64,000 nt of DNA from Bimastos eiseni (GCA_959347315.1 OY365808.1:62001-126000); one strand, 5' to 3'; positions 37,234 through 49,001 are shown, counted from the stretch's first letter. Program-made: numbers and translations. The notes: generated from the letters alone by a model not told the origin.

Positions 37234-37563
37234 AGTAGAGGTAAATCTAGGCGTCTAGCGCATAACCAATCAGCGACGCACATTCTGTCACGTGACCTTC
37301 TGAGACCGCAATCAATCAGCGATGCACATTCTTGTCACGTGACCTTCTTTTAGCGATAATTCATGACGACACCGAGTGCACGTATCGACCCGCGCCGCGT
37401 GACCGTGACGTGCCGAGCCTATTTATAGAACGCGGCGTAAACGACGGGTACTTTCCCGAAGTATCAATGACGCGGTCGAGCGAGACCGAACGAGCGTGAC
37501 CGCGCACACAAGGACGAAGGTTGAGACGTAAACAGCGTGTTCTTTCCTATGGTTTCGATATGA
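37234..37563 (+). repeat. Polinton left terminal inverted repeat
   Basis: 330 bp, matching 41,445-41,818 inverted. From the tip inward: CCAATCA/GTCACGTGAC modules (two copies, about 47 bp apart; GTCACGTGAC at 37,287 and 37,334), a TATTTATAG box at 37,420-37,428 and an inner edge at GGTTTCGATATGA. The decayed polB frame runs up to this inner edge. Confidence 0.9.
37420..37428 (+). promoter_or_regulatory. TATA-like box in left TIR
   Basis: TATTTATAG preceded by CCAAT and CACGTG modules and followed by GC-rich sequence. The same array occurs inverted in the right repeat. It would drive inward transcription on the plus strand, for which no gene is present in this element. Confidence 0.5.
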
Positions 37564-40500
37564 AGATGCTACCGTATGACGTTTATTTTTCTCGATTGTT
37601 CTCTTCTAGTGAACAGACAGTCCTTGTAATCGTCGTGAGTAATCGTCCTCTGGACGACGCTCTTCTTAGCACCTTTACCTTTACTTTACATCTTATAGTC
37701 CTCTTCAGCCATTCTGTACGAATACAGCTTCGATCTCAAACCGCTAAACTCTTCGATCTGTTTTCCACCGGCTTCGTCTTTGAACATACCGATGACCTTC
37801 TTGTTGATTCCGTTTTGATACCAGAAGGATGGTCTCTGGAATAATCGCTGGTATCGAATCTACTTCGAACATCATCTACGATATCCGCGTAAAAGTCGTC
37901 GGTCTTGATTTCGTAAGCCAGCGAATCCGTATACGTAAAAAGCAATTTGGCTTTATGGTCTTATTTCTTCTTGATGTAGCTGTAGTAAAAGTCGTACATC
38001 AACGTTTTGCTCAAATCGAGGATACACATACCTTGATATATCGGTTTGTCGTTTCGTCCTTTTCATGTGAATGGCGATTAGATTTTCATCGAAAATAGTT
38101 CGACTATCGTAATTCGGTTTCGCCGCTAGCTTGATGGCTTGATTCTCGCTGCAAACCAATTCTATGTCAACACGATTATGGATATTTTCGCAAGTTCTCC
38201 CAAACACGCTATTATTCATCACTTTGAAAAAGTCTTTCTCGAAAACGTTGGCGGCTTTCGTTGGCAACCCGGTATTCAGATCGATATACTGTTTCAGCCA
38301 TGCGCTGCCTTCGAATTTGATCCCTCGATGAATTTTTGTTACCTTCAAACCTAAGCTTTCGTACAGCTTCAAGTTTTCGTGATGCATTACGTACTTTTCT
38401 TTATCGTTCAAGTTCGGAATTAGTTTTGACACGGTTGACGATTCAGGCGTAACGCTCTCAGGAGCTAAGGGATAGTCGTTGTGTAGATCGTGTAAGTAGT
38501 CAGGATATTCTAGATTGAGTTCTAATATACACGGCGTCGATCTCCAATCGTTTAGCTCATCGTCGTTCATCCACTCGAAGCCGTGAGTCGGTAAACTCTT
38601 ACTCATAGCCCACCCGTAACGAAATGTTCGCGTCTTGGTAGGTTACAAACGATGACGGTTTACTACCGTCGGACGCGTCTCCCATGTACTTGTTATTTGC
38701 TCTACCGTAACGATTCGAAATCGTGCTGATACCTCCTCTAATCCCATTCTTTATCATTAGAATCATGTTATAATCGCCCAACAGCTCCAAATTAACTCCG
38801 GTCAACTACAAAGAGGCGTCCCAAGCAAGACCCGGAGATGTATAATACCAAACAGGATCTAGGCCGCAGTGCTCACTGCAAACATCTCTAAAATTCTCGA
38901 ATACGTCTGCTTCTAGAGAACATCGGAAACGTTATATAAATCGTGATATTCTCTCAACGTCTTGAATCCGAATTCTTTCCATACCGTTCGTGCTAATCTT
39001 CGTCGCTAATGTCCGAGCCGTTAAGTTTAGAATAGAATGCCGACTTTGGTGGTAGTTCTGTTTCGTTCAATCGTTCGATGGAATCAACGTAATTGTAAGG
39101 ATAAATTCCTTTTCTAAGTAAAAGATCCAACTGATTGCCTTGTGAAACTCGCATAGTTTCTGATCTGATCTGGTCTTTGCTCAGGTTCCTCGATAAAGCG
39201 TCGATACTCGATGCCATGAATCTAAAACTGTCGATTAAACGTAATTCACGCTTAGCGATGATTTCTTTGTTTTCTTTATTTACAAACTTATCAACAACAA
39301 CCTCTCTGCTAAACGATATATACTTTTCTTCGTTGCAGGGAATGCACGTAATATTCTCGTTATTGTTTCCTCGAAACTTCTTAATAAATAAGTGGCTATC
39401 GTATCCGGATAGGTTGTGAAAGACCACCGGGATAAACTTTGGAACTTTATAATTTAGATTGCACTTGCTGTGAACGGCGCCTCTAAATTTACCGGTCAGA
39501 TGAGAATGATCTATTACTCGATCTTTTCCCAACTCACCTCCACATATATGACAATCGGTAGCTGAGTCGTATAGTGCCTCTTCTTCCTCTCCGAATATAA
39601 TTTTCTTTGGAAATTTATATCGATTATAAATATCTTTTATATTATTTATTAGAGTGTCTACAAATATCTGAGCTACATCATCATCTTCGCTTTTAGCCGT
39701 GAAAGTCACGGGAGCTTGCGAATGCAAGCCGTTGTTAAAACATTTAATATAATAGCAGAAGGAGCTTGGGACGTGTTTCTGATATCTGTTGGTGCAAGAC
39801 ATGCTGGGATCTGGTTGACAAGTGTCAATAGGTTTGATGAATGACTCGAAATCGGCGTACACGATAAAAGTAACTCTCATCTTTCTATAATAATTTTTGA
39901 AACTCAGCATAGTTCCCGGTTTTGGAAGCTCTATTCTATGAGCGTTGTTCTGCGAGCAGTACTCGTCGTGTCTATTCAACGACTCTGTCTGTCTGTAACC
40001 GATAAAACATCTTTTACAGTAATGCATCGAATTATGGGATTTTCTCGTTCGTGCAGCCATGAGTCTGTTGAAGTTCTTTATCCAACAGTAATGCCTCTTT
40101 TGCTCATCTGAAATTAGCAACAGGTCGACTTCTGGCGTACCTCGCGGCTGATTCGACACAGAAATCGGGAATATGCCGCTTTCGTGTCCGAAAACGTTAA
40201 CCCTAACATTATTATTTCTCTCAAACTTATTTATCACATTGGCATCTGCCGCGACGGGATATTCTATGCTGGTCCAATCAAGTTCCTCAGACTGCTTGAT
40301 TAATTCTTTCGTAATTCTTTCTGAATCTCTATCAACGGGATTTAAGGCTCTCGTTACACACCACTTTAAACATTCTTCGTCTTCGTTCTCTAGATTGATG
40401 ATAGCCTTTTTACTCGCTAGAAATGGCGGTAGTTTAATATAAGAACTACCTTTAAACGGTTTATAAACGACTGTGTTCATATCCAATTTCACAACCGCTC

Positions 40501-41372
40501 TCAGTCTCCAGTTACTACCTCGCATCTGGAAGGCTGCCATAGACTCTAGAATTTTATCTTTCCCTTATTAAAAATTTCGTTCGGATCGGTTGCGTCTAAA
40601 ACGACTTCAGTCCTAGAGCGGAATGGAAAATTACAAGAATCTACTTGCCCGGTTTTCATGTCCGTACGCTCCATACTACAGGTGAGGACCATATTGACTT
40701 TTGTCGGCCGATTTCCCGACAACACACTAACTACCTGCGGTCGAACGATGTTAAGAAAAGACGTTGCGTCTATTCCTTCAGCTCCATTAATAGTGTACTG
40801 TTTAGTCAAGCCTTTAATGGCTGACGCCGTCTGTTGAATCTCAAAATTATGTTTATTATTTTGACTGAATATAGATTTAACTTTGGTTTTCAATGCTTCT
40901 AACTTCTCACTCACCTATCTCTTTGATTCTTTGGGGATGTACCCTTCTACACACTTCGCGAATTTATTAATCGCCGAATTGGACTTTCCGTAGATTTTAT
41001 GTGACGCGTTTTTTGTCCTGTCGCATAATATACCTGTAGCAGAGATTGGACCAGATGTAAATGCATTAAAAGCGGTTTTTTCCTGTCCCATAATGAACTT
41101 GTCGATGAGTTTGGAACAGAAGGTAATGGCACTGGGGCGTCTGGCAAGGTGGTCTTCGTATTATGAGCACCACCTAAGGCAGCACCGTTAGACTCGTAAG
41201 CTTTTCCAAGTCCCACTATCAAATCCGCTTTACGTAGTCTCGAATAACCAACCATACCTCTCTGTTTAGCGATATTTCGCAATTCACTAACCGTCTTCGC
41301 CGTATAGTCCATTTTACAATGGAAATTCATCTCTTTATATATAGACAAGAAAATATTTTTAGAGCTGTCCAT
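37560..41372 (-). pseudogene. polB: protein-primed family B DNA polymerase of Polinton type, decayed
   Basis: Minus-strand pieces in order: 41372-40947 (SAP/Rho-N-like SELRNIAKQRG...RLRKADLI near residues 30-52), 40914-40546, 40540-38993 (exonuclease domain: YADFES at residues 228-233, a Cys/His Zn cluster at about 330-360, HNLSGYDSH at 375-383, a LIDSFRFMASS third exonuclease motif), 38805-38599 (KNGIRGGIS palm segment), 38606-37953 (KVMNNSVFGRT, polymerase motif B) and 37945-37736 (motif C region). Breaks: frameshifts near 41,095, 40,545, 38,890, 38,602 and 37,950, a stop near 40,915, and more stops after 37,736. Motif C reads YTDS where DTDS is usual, so a catalytic Asp is lost. The gene is non-functional. 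Related genes are known from Polintons and adintovirus-like elements. Confidence 0.88.
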
Positions 41373-41444
41373 TTTATATACGAAACTTTATTTCTTTAAA
41401 CCGACAAGAAAATCAAATTTTGTGAGGCTAAAGGTCATGTGACG

Positions 41445-41818
41445 TCATATCGAAACCATAGGAAAGAACACGCTGTTTACGTCTCAGCCTTCGTCATTGT
41501 GTGCACGGTCACGCTCGGTCGGTCTCGCTCGACCGCGTCATCGATACTTCGGGAAATTATCCGTCGTTTACGCCGCGTTCTATAAATAGGCTCGACACGT
41601 CACGGTCACGCGGCTCGGGTCGATACTTGCACGCAGTGTCGTCATGAATCATCGCTAAAAGAAGTTCACGTGACAAGAATGTGCATCGCTGATTGGTCGT
41701 GGTCTCAGAAGGTCACGTGACAAGAATGCTCGACGCTGATTGGGTGTCCAAGAAGGTTACGTGACAGAATGTGCGTCGTTGATTGGTTATGCGCTAGACG
41801 CCTAGATTTACCTCTACT
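41445..41818 (-). repeat. Polinton right terminal inverted repeat
   Basis: 374 bp, the inverted counterpart of 37,234-37,563. It carries three CCAAT/CACGTG modules instead of two, which accounts for the 44-bp length difference. It lies immediately upstream of the polB frame (start at 41,372). Confidence 0.9.
41580..41588 (-). promoter_or_regulatory. TATA-like box in right TIR, upstream of polB
   Basis: TATTTATAG on the minus strand about 210 bp upstream of the first polB ATG (41,372), with CCAAT and CACGTG modules further upstream. A plausible polymerase II promoter for polB. Confidence 0.5.
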
Positions 41819-41824
41819 AATTTC
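41819..41824. repeat. 6-bp target-site duplication, right
   Basis: AATTTC, identical to 37,228-37,233. Confidence 0.88.
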
Positions 41825-41836
41825 GTTTGTAAAAAT

Positions 41837-42690
41837 GGCAGACAAACACACATCTGGAGCACATGAACGAAAAGATAAAGCTAGCTCGTTTGAAAAGTCA
41901 CATTATTTCAATTTGGAATTTCGAAGAAGACAAATCGGAGCCCTTAATCACTCTACCCTGTTTGATTCTAAGGAATCGAACACACATGAACATAACAGAA
42001 TGAATAAAACTAAAATTGGTGGTCGTATCTCGTGATTCTAAACATATGGCAGTACATGTATAAATAATATTAATGAAACTTCTGAGCTTATGAAAAATGT
42101 AGAAAGGAACTCTGCCACCTTGGCTCATATAATTATGCACAAAAGATGGAAACAGTTAGCTGTACGATAAAGTACCAGCTCACGAGAAAAGACGACGGGC
42201 ATCAAAATTTTTAAATACAACGGCAAGATTCAGAAAAAAGATTTCTCCTAGGAAAGGATTTAGAGTCTCAGATGAATAAAGAAATTGCTGCAAAGGTGAA
42301 GTACTGAAACGAATCACTCAAAAGGATTTGAGCAGTGGTTTTATTTTGGGGCGAAAGAGGACTTGCTTTCAGCAGATCTTCAAACTAAATTTATAACCAA
42401 AATAACGGAAATTTGTGGAATTATTCTGCTGTTAGTCCAGTATGACTATGATTCAGTACTAGAAGTACATGTTTCTAAAGTCAGACAATCTCAAGAAACT
42501 TGACAACGCTTTCAGGCCCATTATCTTTCAGCAGATTTTCAAAACGACTGTATCGAAGCATGCAGCACGAAAGTTGTTCAAGAAATTCACGCAGAAAGAG
42601 AAGGTCAATATACTTTCAAATTATCAAAATCGCTTTTTATACAAAAAATTGGTGCATTGGTGTTTATCAAGGTAGTGCGGTGACATGAGT
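41837..42690 (+). pseudogene. transposase-like (hAT/ZMYM-type) remnant
   Basis: Starts ATGGCAGACAAACACACATC (MADKHTSGAHERKDKA), a composition seen at the start of hAT/ZMYM-type proteins, and breaks after about 66 codons. Around 42,505-42,670 another frame reads HYLSADFQNDCIEACSTKVV, like the region before the first catalytic Asp of such transposases. A weaker related piece sits at 42,360-42,420. Many stops. The family call is tentative. Confidence 0.4.
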
Positions 42691-43130
42691 CAGGTGAGGT
42701 GGAAACTTATATATAGTATAAAACTTCAGCTATTATGCCATATACCTACCAAAAGTTATTAAAATTGTTGAAAATTTGACAAAGTTCTGACAAAAAACAA
42801 CTTTGCTTGGTTAATTATGAGACATATAGAAATATATATATTTATGATATCATGCGGTTGTACTCGTACTTTTATTATGGCAATTATTTATTTTCCTATA
42901 TATATCCCAATCTAGAGGCCTACACATGTTGTTTAGAAAACCTTAACTAGAACAGTTACGGGTTTCTAGGGGGCCCGGAATTTCTCTCGGTGCCAGCTCA
43001 GAAGACAATAATCGTACAGCAAATGATAATGATATTGAGTTGCTGCTTAGGCTACATGTCTGACTAGAGGATTATTACCTACCTGTATATACAATATAGC
43101 TACCTGCTTGGTTACTTACATGTATGACAA
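42691..43130. other. no gene recognised
   Basis: AT-rich sequence; GGGGGCCCGGAATTTCTCTC near 42,970 may be the far end of the interrupted transposon. Confidence 0.35.
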
Positions 43131-43195
43131 CATCATCATCATCGTCGTCGTCGTCATCACCATCACCATCATCATCGTCATCATCATCATCGCCA
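43131..43195. repeat. (ATC/GTC)n microsatellite
   Basis: Triplet run CATCATCATCATCGTCGTC and similar. Confidence 0.93.
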
Positions 43196-45744
43196 TAGCA
43201 ACTACATGAAGGTTGCTTACATGAATGACTACATGAATGGGTGGTTAATTTAATAGCTAGATGAATTTACCTGTGTGGATACCCTGATCGTTGCTTACCT
43301 GTGCGGCTTCCTGCGTGGTTTGTTGTGCTGCTGAAATTCTTCGCTTGGTTTCCTGTGGCTTCCATACCGGAAACTGAGCTTTATTCAATAATAGAATCAA
43401 TGGATGAACTGAGTGAAGATCACGCGTTCTCAAGACCAATCAATCCATCGGTTAATCAATTAATTAATCAATCAATCAATGAGTCATGCAGTCCTTCATC
43501 AGAGCCTTTTGAAAATCACACACGGGGCTCTAGGTATATCTATATCCAAATTGCACACTTCAATATCCGAACTGGCAAGGTCTACTAAGAACGATCCACT
43601 TAGTAAGTGGTTCGCCAGCACTTGCTCGCTCTCTCCTCCCTTCCTTCCTATTCGTAGTAGTTGGCCTATGTATCACTGAGTTTTGCCTTTCAACCATCAA
43701 CACCATTTAAAAATTCGATGATCACGTGGTTGAAGTTTCTTCCATCAACGTTTACGATTATTCATTTTCTGAAACGGTTAGGAGACGAACGGCCTTTCCA
43801 TTTTCCTTCGATCCGAACCTACAAACAGATTTCAACGGAGCCATAGACCATAAAGCGTGACGAATTACGCCACGCCTACAGCCCCTCCGCACTCTTAGGT
43901 TCACAGCCCCCTGCCCACACTCATAGGCCTACCGACCGACTAAGAGGCCTCCTAAACGTGACCTGATCGAGCGTGTGCGTTGCACCATGGCAGTTGCTGG
44001 CCTATTCTACCTGTTAGATGTAGGTCTATACAAAAAGCTTAATATATACAGAACGACGGCTGTGGTTGATCGCATGGTGGCCATTTTCACATCGATTGAC
44101 CCAAAACAGAAATCGAATTCTGCGTTATTCACGATATACGACGAAACAGACGTTGGATGTCAAACCAATTCATACAATGGCAATGAATATCATCGGACAA
44201 ATGAAACTAGGATAGTATGTTACCTTAATGAGTTGAGTTACATTACGATCACTCGTTTCTTACATACTGTCTGTCTGTCCGTTTAAGTCCGTCCGTCTTT
44301 TTGTCTGCGTCTCTATGTCTGCTCTGCCCTTGGAAAGTCGTCTTAATCGGGTCCTACATAAATTTGCCTTGACATGATCATCTGAACCGCAAACTTAATC
44401 AGTCGAATATTTCACACAGATTATGGTTAATCGGCCACGTAGGCCTAGCGTTAATTTAACCATTTACCATGTATACCACGAAGGCCTACTATTTACCATG
44501 CATGTACCATTGGCCATGTACCATCACTACCATGTACTGCTAAGAATAGGTATAATGTACTGTGCCTACAACATATTATATTGCACTGTAGTCGTGTTGC
44601 TATTTCTCATCCCAATAAGCCAGTTCACCCTTATTTTTCGCGCAAGGCGTGATGTAAAAGGTCAGAGGTCACCGCTCTCAGCTATCAGCTATGCTATTCA
44701 CCTGAAATAGATGCATAAGTGCTAATGATGATTACATTTTCATGTTGTTGTTATGGACCCTAGCTGTGCATTTCAATACTCTATTTTAAGCCTTTTGGTC
44801 AACAAAGATCCATATAAATATGGACTTTACAATTAAGAGAAATATACTCAAAACAAACAAGTGTCTATCTTGGTCGTGAAAGGAAGGTCTGAGCGATTTT
44901 GGGATTCAACTGGTTGATATACTGTAAGCCTATAGGTAACAGTAGTGAAGCACCAAGACTTACAACATAGCGAAAATAATTAAAAGCTAGAATCTATTAA
45001 GATAAGAAATTAAGAATAATAGAAATCCTTCGAAAGCAGTTTATGAAGCTTTTTGCCCGCAGTCATTGAAGCTGGACAGAGACTCATTTCACCATCGTTG
45101 TGCTATAACCACAACCATTCTGTCGATATGAGGAACAGCTATGCAACTGGAACTGATGCTATTGAATATCAAGAAAGCAATATTAATATCTCACCAATTT
45201 TTTTCCCATCCATTCGGTGATGACTTTTCTGTAGGGAATATAAACGGCTCAAACGGTGCTGGACATGAACATTGAGCGACATCCTTATTGCAGAGTTTAT
45301 AAAATATCTATCGCCAGCGGAAGAGCTGATATAGTCTCCACTTCCGCAATGAACAGTGGCACATGTGCGCATTTTACTGCGTCCCCGGTTAAATTATTAT
45401 ATGATTATCAGTCAAGAATTTGTTAATATTCTACACGTTATAATGACTAGATTATAGTAGCATCCACTTTGTTTATGAACGGTGACCTGTGACTCGGAAG
45501 CAAAGGAGGCATGGCTACGCATGCGCACTATTAAGGGTGAACTGGCTAATTCTGCATCTGCTTTCGTCCTTCCTTCGTTCCATCGCCCTCTCCCCTTGTA
45601 CTTCAAATTCTCACCTCACATTAATTATAATAATGTCATCCGTTTGTTTTCTCACGAAAGGACAATAATTAGCCTACTGCCGAGAACATTAATTACATAA
45701 TTACGACTGACGATTGATGACAGATAAATAATGAACTTCATATG
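43196..45744. other. intergenic, no gene recognised
   Basis: About 2.5 kb without supported exons, RNA genes or clear repeats. Short ATCA runs near 43,455-43,480 and pyrimidine runs near 44,265-44,310 only. Confidence 0.4.
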
Positions 45745-45840
45745 ACTATGATGATGATGACGCGGCCGATGACGATGCTGACGGTGGTGACGATGACGAT
45801 GGTGATGGTGGTGGTGGCGGTGGTGGCGATGGTGGGAGAA
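45745..45840. repeat. (GAT)n/(GGT)n microsatellite
   Basis: Imperfect GATGATGAT and GGTGGTGGC triplets. The minus-strand His-rich frame is an artefact. Confidence 0.92.
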
Positions 45841-45954
45841 TACGACTGTGTAAACCAAGCACCTTATCATTGGCCTCAATCGATTTGGAATTCTGTAGCC
45901 ACAGCCTCCTAAACGGAGGCCAAAAGAAGCACGTTCGCGTGACGCAGTTGCTGA

Positions 45955-46080
45955 GTTTTTAAGAGGGAAAAATTCAAACGGTGGGATGGCAAAAAAATTT
46001 CTTACGCTTCGCGCAATATTTTATAAATTATGCGCCCCCCCCCCCACTTTTAAAAACCTTGTAACACCTCTGACGGTGAT
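45955..46080 (-). repeat. dispersed repeat, inverted copy of 34,565-34,690
   Basis: The minus strand reads GTGTTACAAGGTTTTTAAAAG, then a G-run and ATTGCGCG, matching the segment at 34.6 kb. Family unknown. Confidence 0.5.
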
Positions 46081-46469
46081 AGTCGGTGAAAATGATGGTC
46101 ATGTGTTGGCCCAGAAGTAGAATCTGGATAGGACACACAGGACACCTAGGACACCTTGAATATATAACCATAACAAGTTTGTTTTATTGTTTTACCATAA
46201 TTATACAAATGCAGGTAACAAATTCTCTGTGAACAGTGTATGTGTTCATCATTAGTTATTTACCTATAAACCAATAGCATCAAAGTGAGAATTACATTTT
46301 CATAAATACCATCTGATGTTACACAGGGTACTAAATAAACCAATAATGGAAAACCCTTAATGGACCGAAATCCCGCTAGCAGGGTCACCCAATTACGGAC
46401 ATCAAATTAAGTAGTGGTGGAGGACAAATTAAGTATATTCAGTAAGATGGTAAAATTTCTAGACTTAAT

Positions 46470-46880
46470 TAGTTAATTGATATAAAGTATATAAAGTGAA
46501 TAAATAGTAGAGAAAGAGCACTTCGTAGAGTGAGTCAATAGGTGCTTTCGATGTCGGTATTGAAGTGTCTCATATTGGTTTATATTCCGTATTTCACGAG
46601 GTAGGCAATTCCAGGCCATGGAACCAGCGTATGTAATCGAGAATTTAGGTGTGTTTGTAAGTGTTTGTAAGAGGAGAAATAGACCGATGATCAATCATTA
46701 ACATTTCTAAGACAATACGGATTGACTAATTGAAGTGGTTTGACGTAGTTCAGATAAGCAGACGGTAGTAATTTATTACTAAATTTATATACAAATTCAC
46801 TGGCCTGGTATAGTGTTATTTGGGATACTTGTCATATGGGAAGGGAAAAGGTATCTGACAAATTTCTTTCAAGATCTGCC
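46470..46880 (-). pseudogene. LINE reverse transcriptase C-terminal fragment
   Basis: Minus-strand frames give YQASEFVYKFSNKLLPSAYL and then FSITYAGSMAWNCLPREIRN, the typical KFSxKLLP and WNxLP elements at the C-terminus of LINE proteins. A frameshift separates them. Confidence 0.65.
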
Positions 46881-46959
46881 TCCTAATGTTTAAGGTTAAG
46901 ACCGGTTTAGTCCAAGAGCATTATAAAAAAATGTAAAGGAAGGTGGAAAAGTCTGATAA

Positions 46960-47230
46960 CTAGCTGACTTATTCAGGATAGCTTCAGAAATATGAGTACA
47001 TTAACATACTAAAAGTCCCCGAAAATCCCTCTGGAGGATTTTGAAAACTGCAAGATGGCGTCCAAAAATGGTGGCAATTTTCTATTAACATTAATTGTAT
47101 GGTGGAAATGGCTTATATCAAGTTGAATTTTTCAGGATAGCTACAGGAATTTGAGTACATTAACATACTAAAAGTCCCCAAAAATCCCTCTGCAGCTGTT
47201 TCCAAAATCCAAAACTGCGTCCAAAATTGA
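46960..47230. repeat. imperfect tandem duplication, ~160-bp period
   Basis: TTCAGGATAGCT...GAGTACATTAACATACTAAA followed by AGTCCCC and AAATCCCTCTG occurs at about 46,972 and again at about 47,131, with about 85% identity by eye. Confidence 0.7.
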
Positions 47231-47329
47231 TTAAAAGAATCTGTAGCCGATGCCTCGAATGGCAGATCTGTAGACTGGACAAAAGATGAGACAAACTGGC
47301 AGCACGGCTTACGATCCACAATTTGTCAG

Positions 47330-47790
47330 GAAAGTCTGAGTCACATCAACTTAAGAGATTGTTTGACAGATGTTACTTTAACAATGGTTACTCTCGGTGT
47401 ATTGCTCTATCACACTGTAGGTGTATCTTTTACAAACTTTTTTGTATTCCATGTAGACTAAATTCAATTCAGGTTCAATATTGACTTTAGAGCAAGGAGA
47501 CACAACTCTCTGTAAATAGGGGAGCACTCGGAGAAAGACTTCGTGTGTTTAGACACTTCATTACCCCAACTTTCAAAACGCTGCCGACGCCACCGGCCCC
47601 TTGTGGACAATTTTACAAAGGAAACTAATTCTATGAACGCTTAAAATTACAACAAATACTCATCAACAAATAGTTGACGACAAAATAATGGTTAATGGAC
47701 AAAAAGCTAACGAAATGTAACTAAATTTAGTTCTTAACTTTTTGACACTATATATCGTCCAGGCACTTCTTGTTTACACTTTAAGCACTG
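47330..47790 (-). mobile_element. second copy of the 10.7-kb hAT-like element (partial, reversed)
   Basis: The minus strand starts CAGTGCTTAAAGTGTAAACA and then AGAAGTGCCTGGACG, and follows the left half of the 10,737-12,557 element through CAAGGGGCCGGTGG and CACCGAGAG. It lacks the 300-bp insertion seen there. The other end was not found. Confidence 0.75.
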
Positions 47791-48485
47791 ATAATGAAAT
47801 ACCATAGCCTATTAGGCTATTATGGCGAAGCTAGAAAGCAAAAGCTGAAGTCGCTGTGACAGAAAATTGTTGATATCAATGAATCAGCTGACCAGCAAGC
47901 TACTTTAAAGATGGATGTAGAAGCTAAAAAGGAGACCATTGAGAACATTAATTATTCCAAAGTCCTTGACGTGTGAGAAAATTGTGAAAGGAAAAATATG
48001 TGCGAAAATCGGCATAAACTCTAGGATTTGATATATAACTTTACTATCTCAATTATTTACATTCTAAAATGAATAAGCAAGTTATGGATTGCGATCATTG
48101 TGTTCTATAAAATGTATTGTATTTGGTAGCCAATTTTGGTGTCATTTTATTCGACAATTCAGATGCGTTCCGGCAGCTTTTGTTCTAGAAAAAAGCACGG
48201 GATGACACGAATCCCGGCCTCACAATGAAGAGAGGTGGGAAACTCACCCAAAGATGCCCTCTATGCAGACGCACATATCAATGCAGAAAGACAGGCAGAC
48301 GGACGGACAGACGAACGGACAGAGACAACGCCGTGGAGACATCTATTGAGATAGAGACGAACACGCTGTCTGTGACGCCGACTGTTCAGATAATGTTGAA
48401 GTGGAATATTTTGTCAACAAATGAAAACTAGAGAGTCAAGCATAGACGACCGAAGACAACCAATAATAACGATAAGACAACCGAC
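47791..48485. other. no gene assigned; exon-like stretch at 47,863-47,970
   Basis: A short plus-strand frame (KIVDINESADQQATLK...MDVEAKKETIENINYSKVLD) is preceded by an AG and followed by GTGTGAG, so it could be an isolated exon. No neighbouring exon supports it. The rest shows nothing. Confidence 0.3.
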
Positions 48486-48496
48486 TCAGAGACACG

Positions 48497-48530
48497 CACA
48501 TGCACACACACACACACACACACACACATC
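48497..48530. repeat. (CA)n microsatellite
   Basis: CACA dinucleotide run. Confidence 0.95.
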
Positions 48531-48682
48531 TACGTACGTACGTCGTTCGTTCGTCTGCCTAAAGGCACACGGTGCACGCGGCCTCCGCTAGGAGGCCTCG
48601 GCTCATACACGACTAGCGGCGGCGTCCAGTCAATGCAGGCATTCAGTTGATGATGCTGCGGCTGCTTCTAGCCAACAGCGTA

Positions 48683-48756
48683 CCACCCCCACTCCACCCC
48701 ACTCCACTCCACCCCAAGATTGACTCCACCCACTCCAGCCCACTCCACCCCAATGG
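48683..48756. repeat. CCACTCCACCC-type short tandem repeat
   Basis: Imperfect CACTCCACCC/CACTCC repeats. Confidence 0.8.
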
Positions 48757-48841
48757 AAACGCTTCAACGTTCTTCTCTGAGCCATTACAAATGATTGTCG
48801 CGAGGTCAGCATCTGCTGGCGTAAATAGACCAACGAAATAG

Positions 48842-48965
48842 ACCATATATATAATTATATAATATATATATATAATTATAATATATATAATTATAATCTA
48901 CATACGTACTACGTACGTATATATAATTATAATATATATATATTTATTTATATATATATATATTT

Positions 48966-49001
<36 letters not shown>

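Larger units (their letters stand above)
37234..41818. mobile_element. compact Polinton/Maverick-type element, polB only, 4,585 bp
   Basis: The termini read AGTAGAGGTAAATCTAGGCG at the left and its exact complement at the right, so the element starts AG and ends CT, as Polintons do. Terminal inverted repeats are 330 bp (left) and 374 bp (right), flanked by a 6-bp AATTTC duplication. Full Polintons are usually 15-20 kb and encode integrase, ATPase, protease and capsid proteins; here about 3.9 kb between the repeats holds only a broken polymerase B gene on the minus strand. It is either an internal-deletion derivative mobilised in trans or a distinct compact lineage; the sequence alone does not decide. 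Confidence 0.88.

Noticed and set aside
37521..38098. Plus-strand frames inside the Polinton-type element as genes
   Set aside because: Antisense shadows of the polB remnant, whose motifs are all on the minus strand.
44423..44710. 95-codon plus-strand frame with hydrophobic segments
   Set aside because: No homologous motif, splice context or neighbouring exon; chance open frame.
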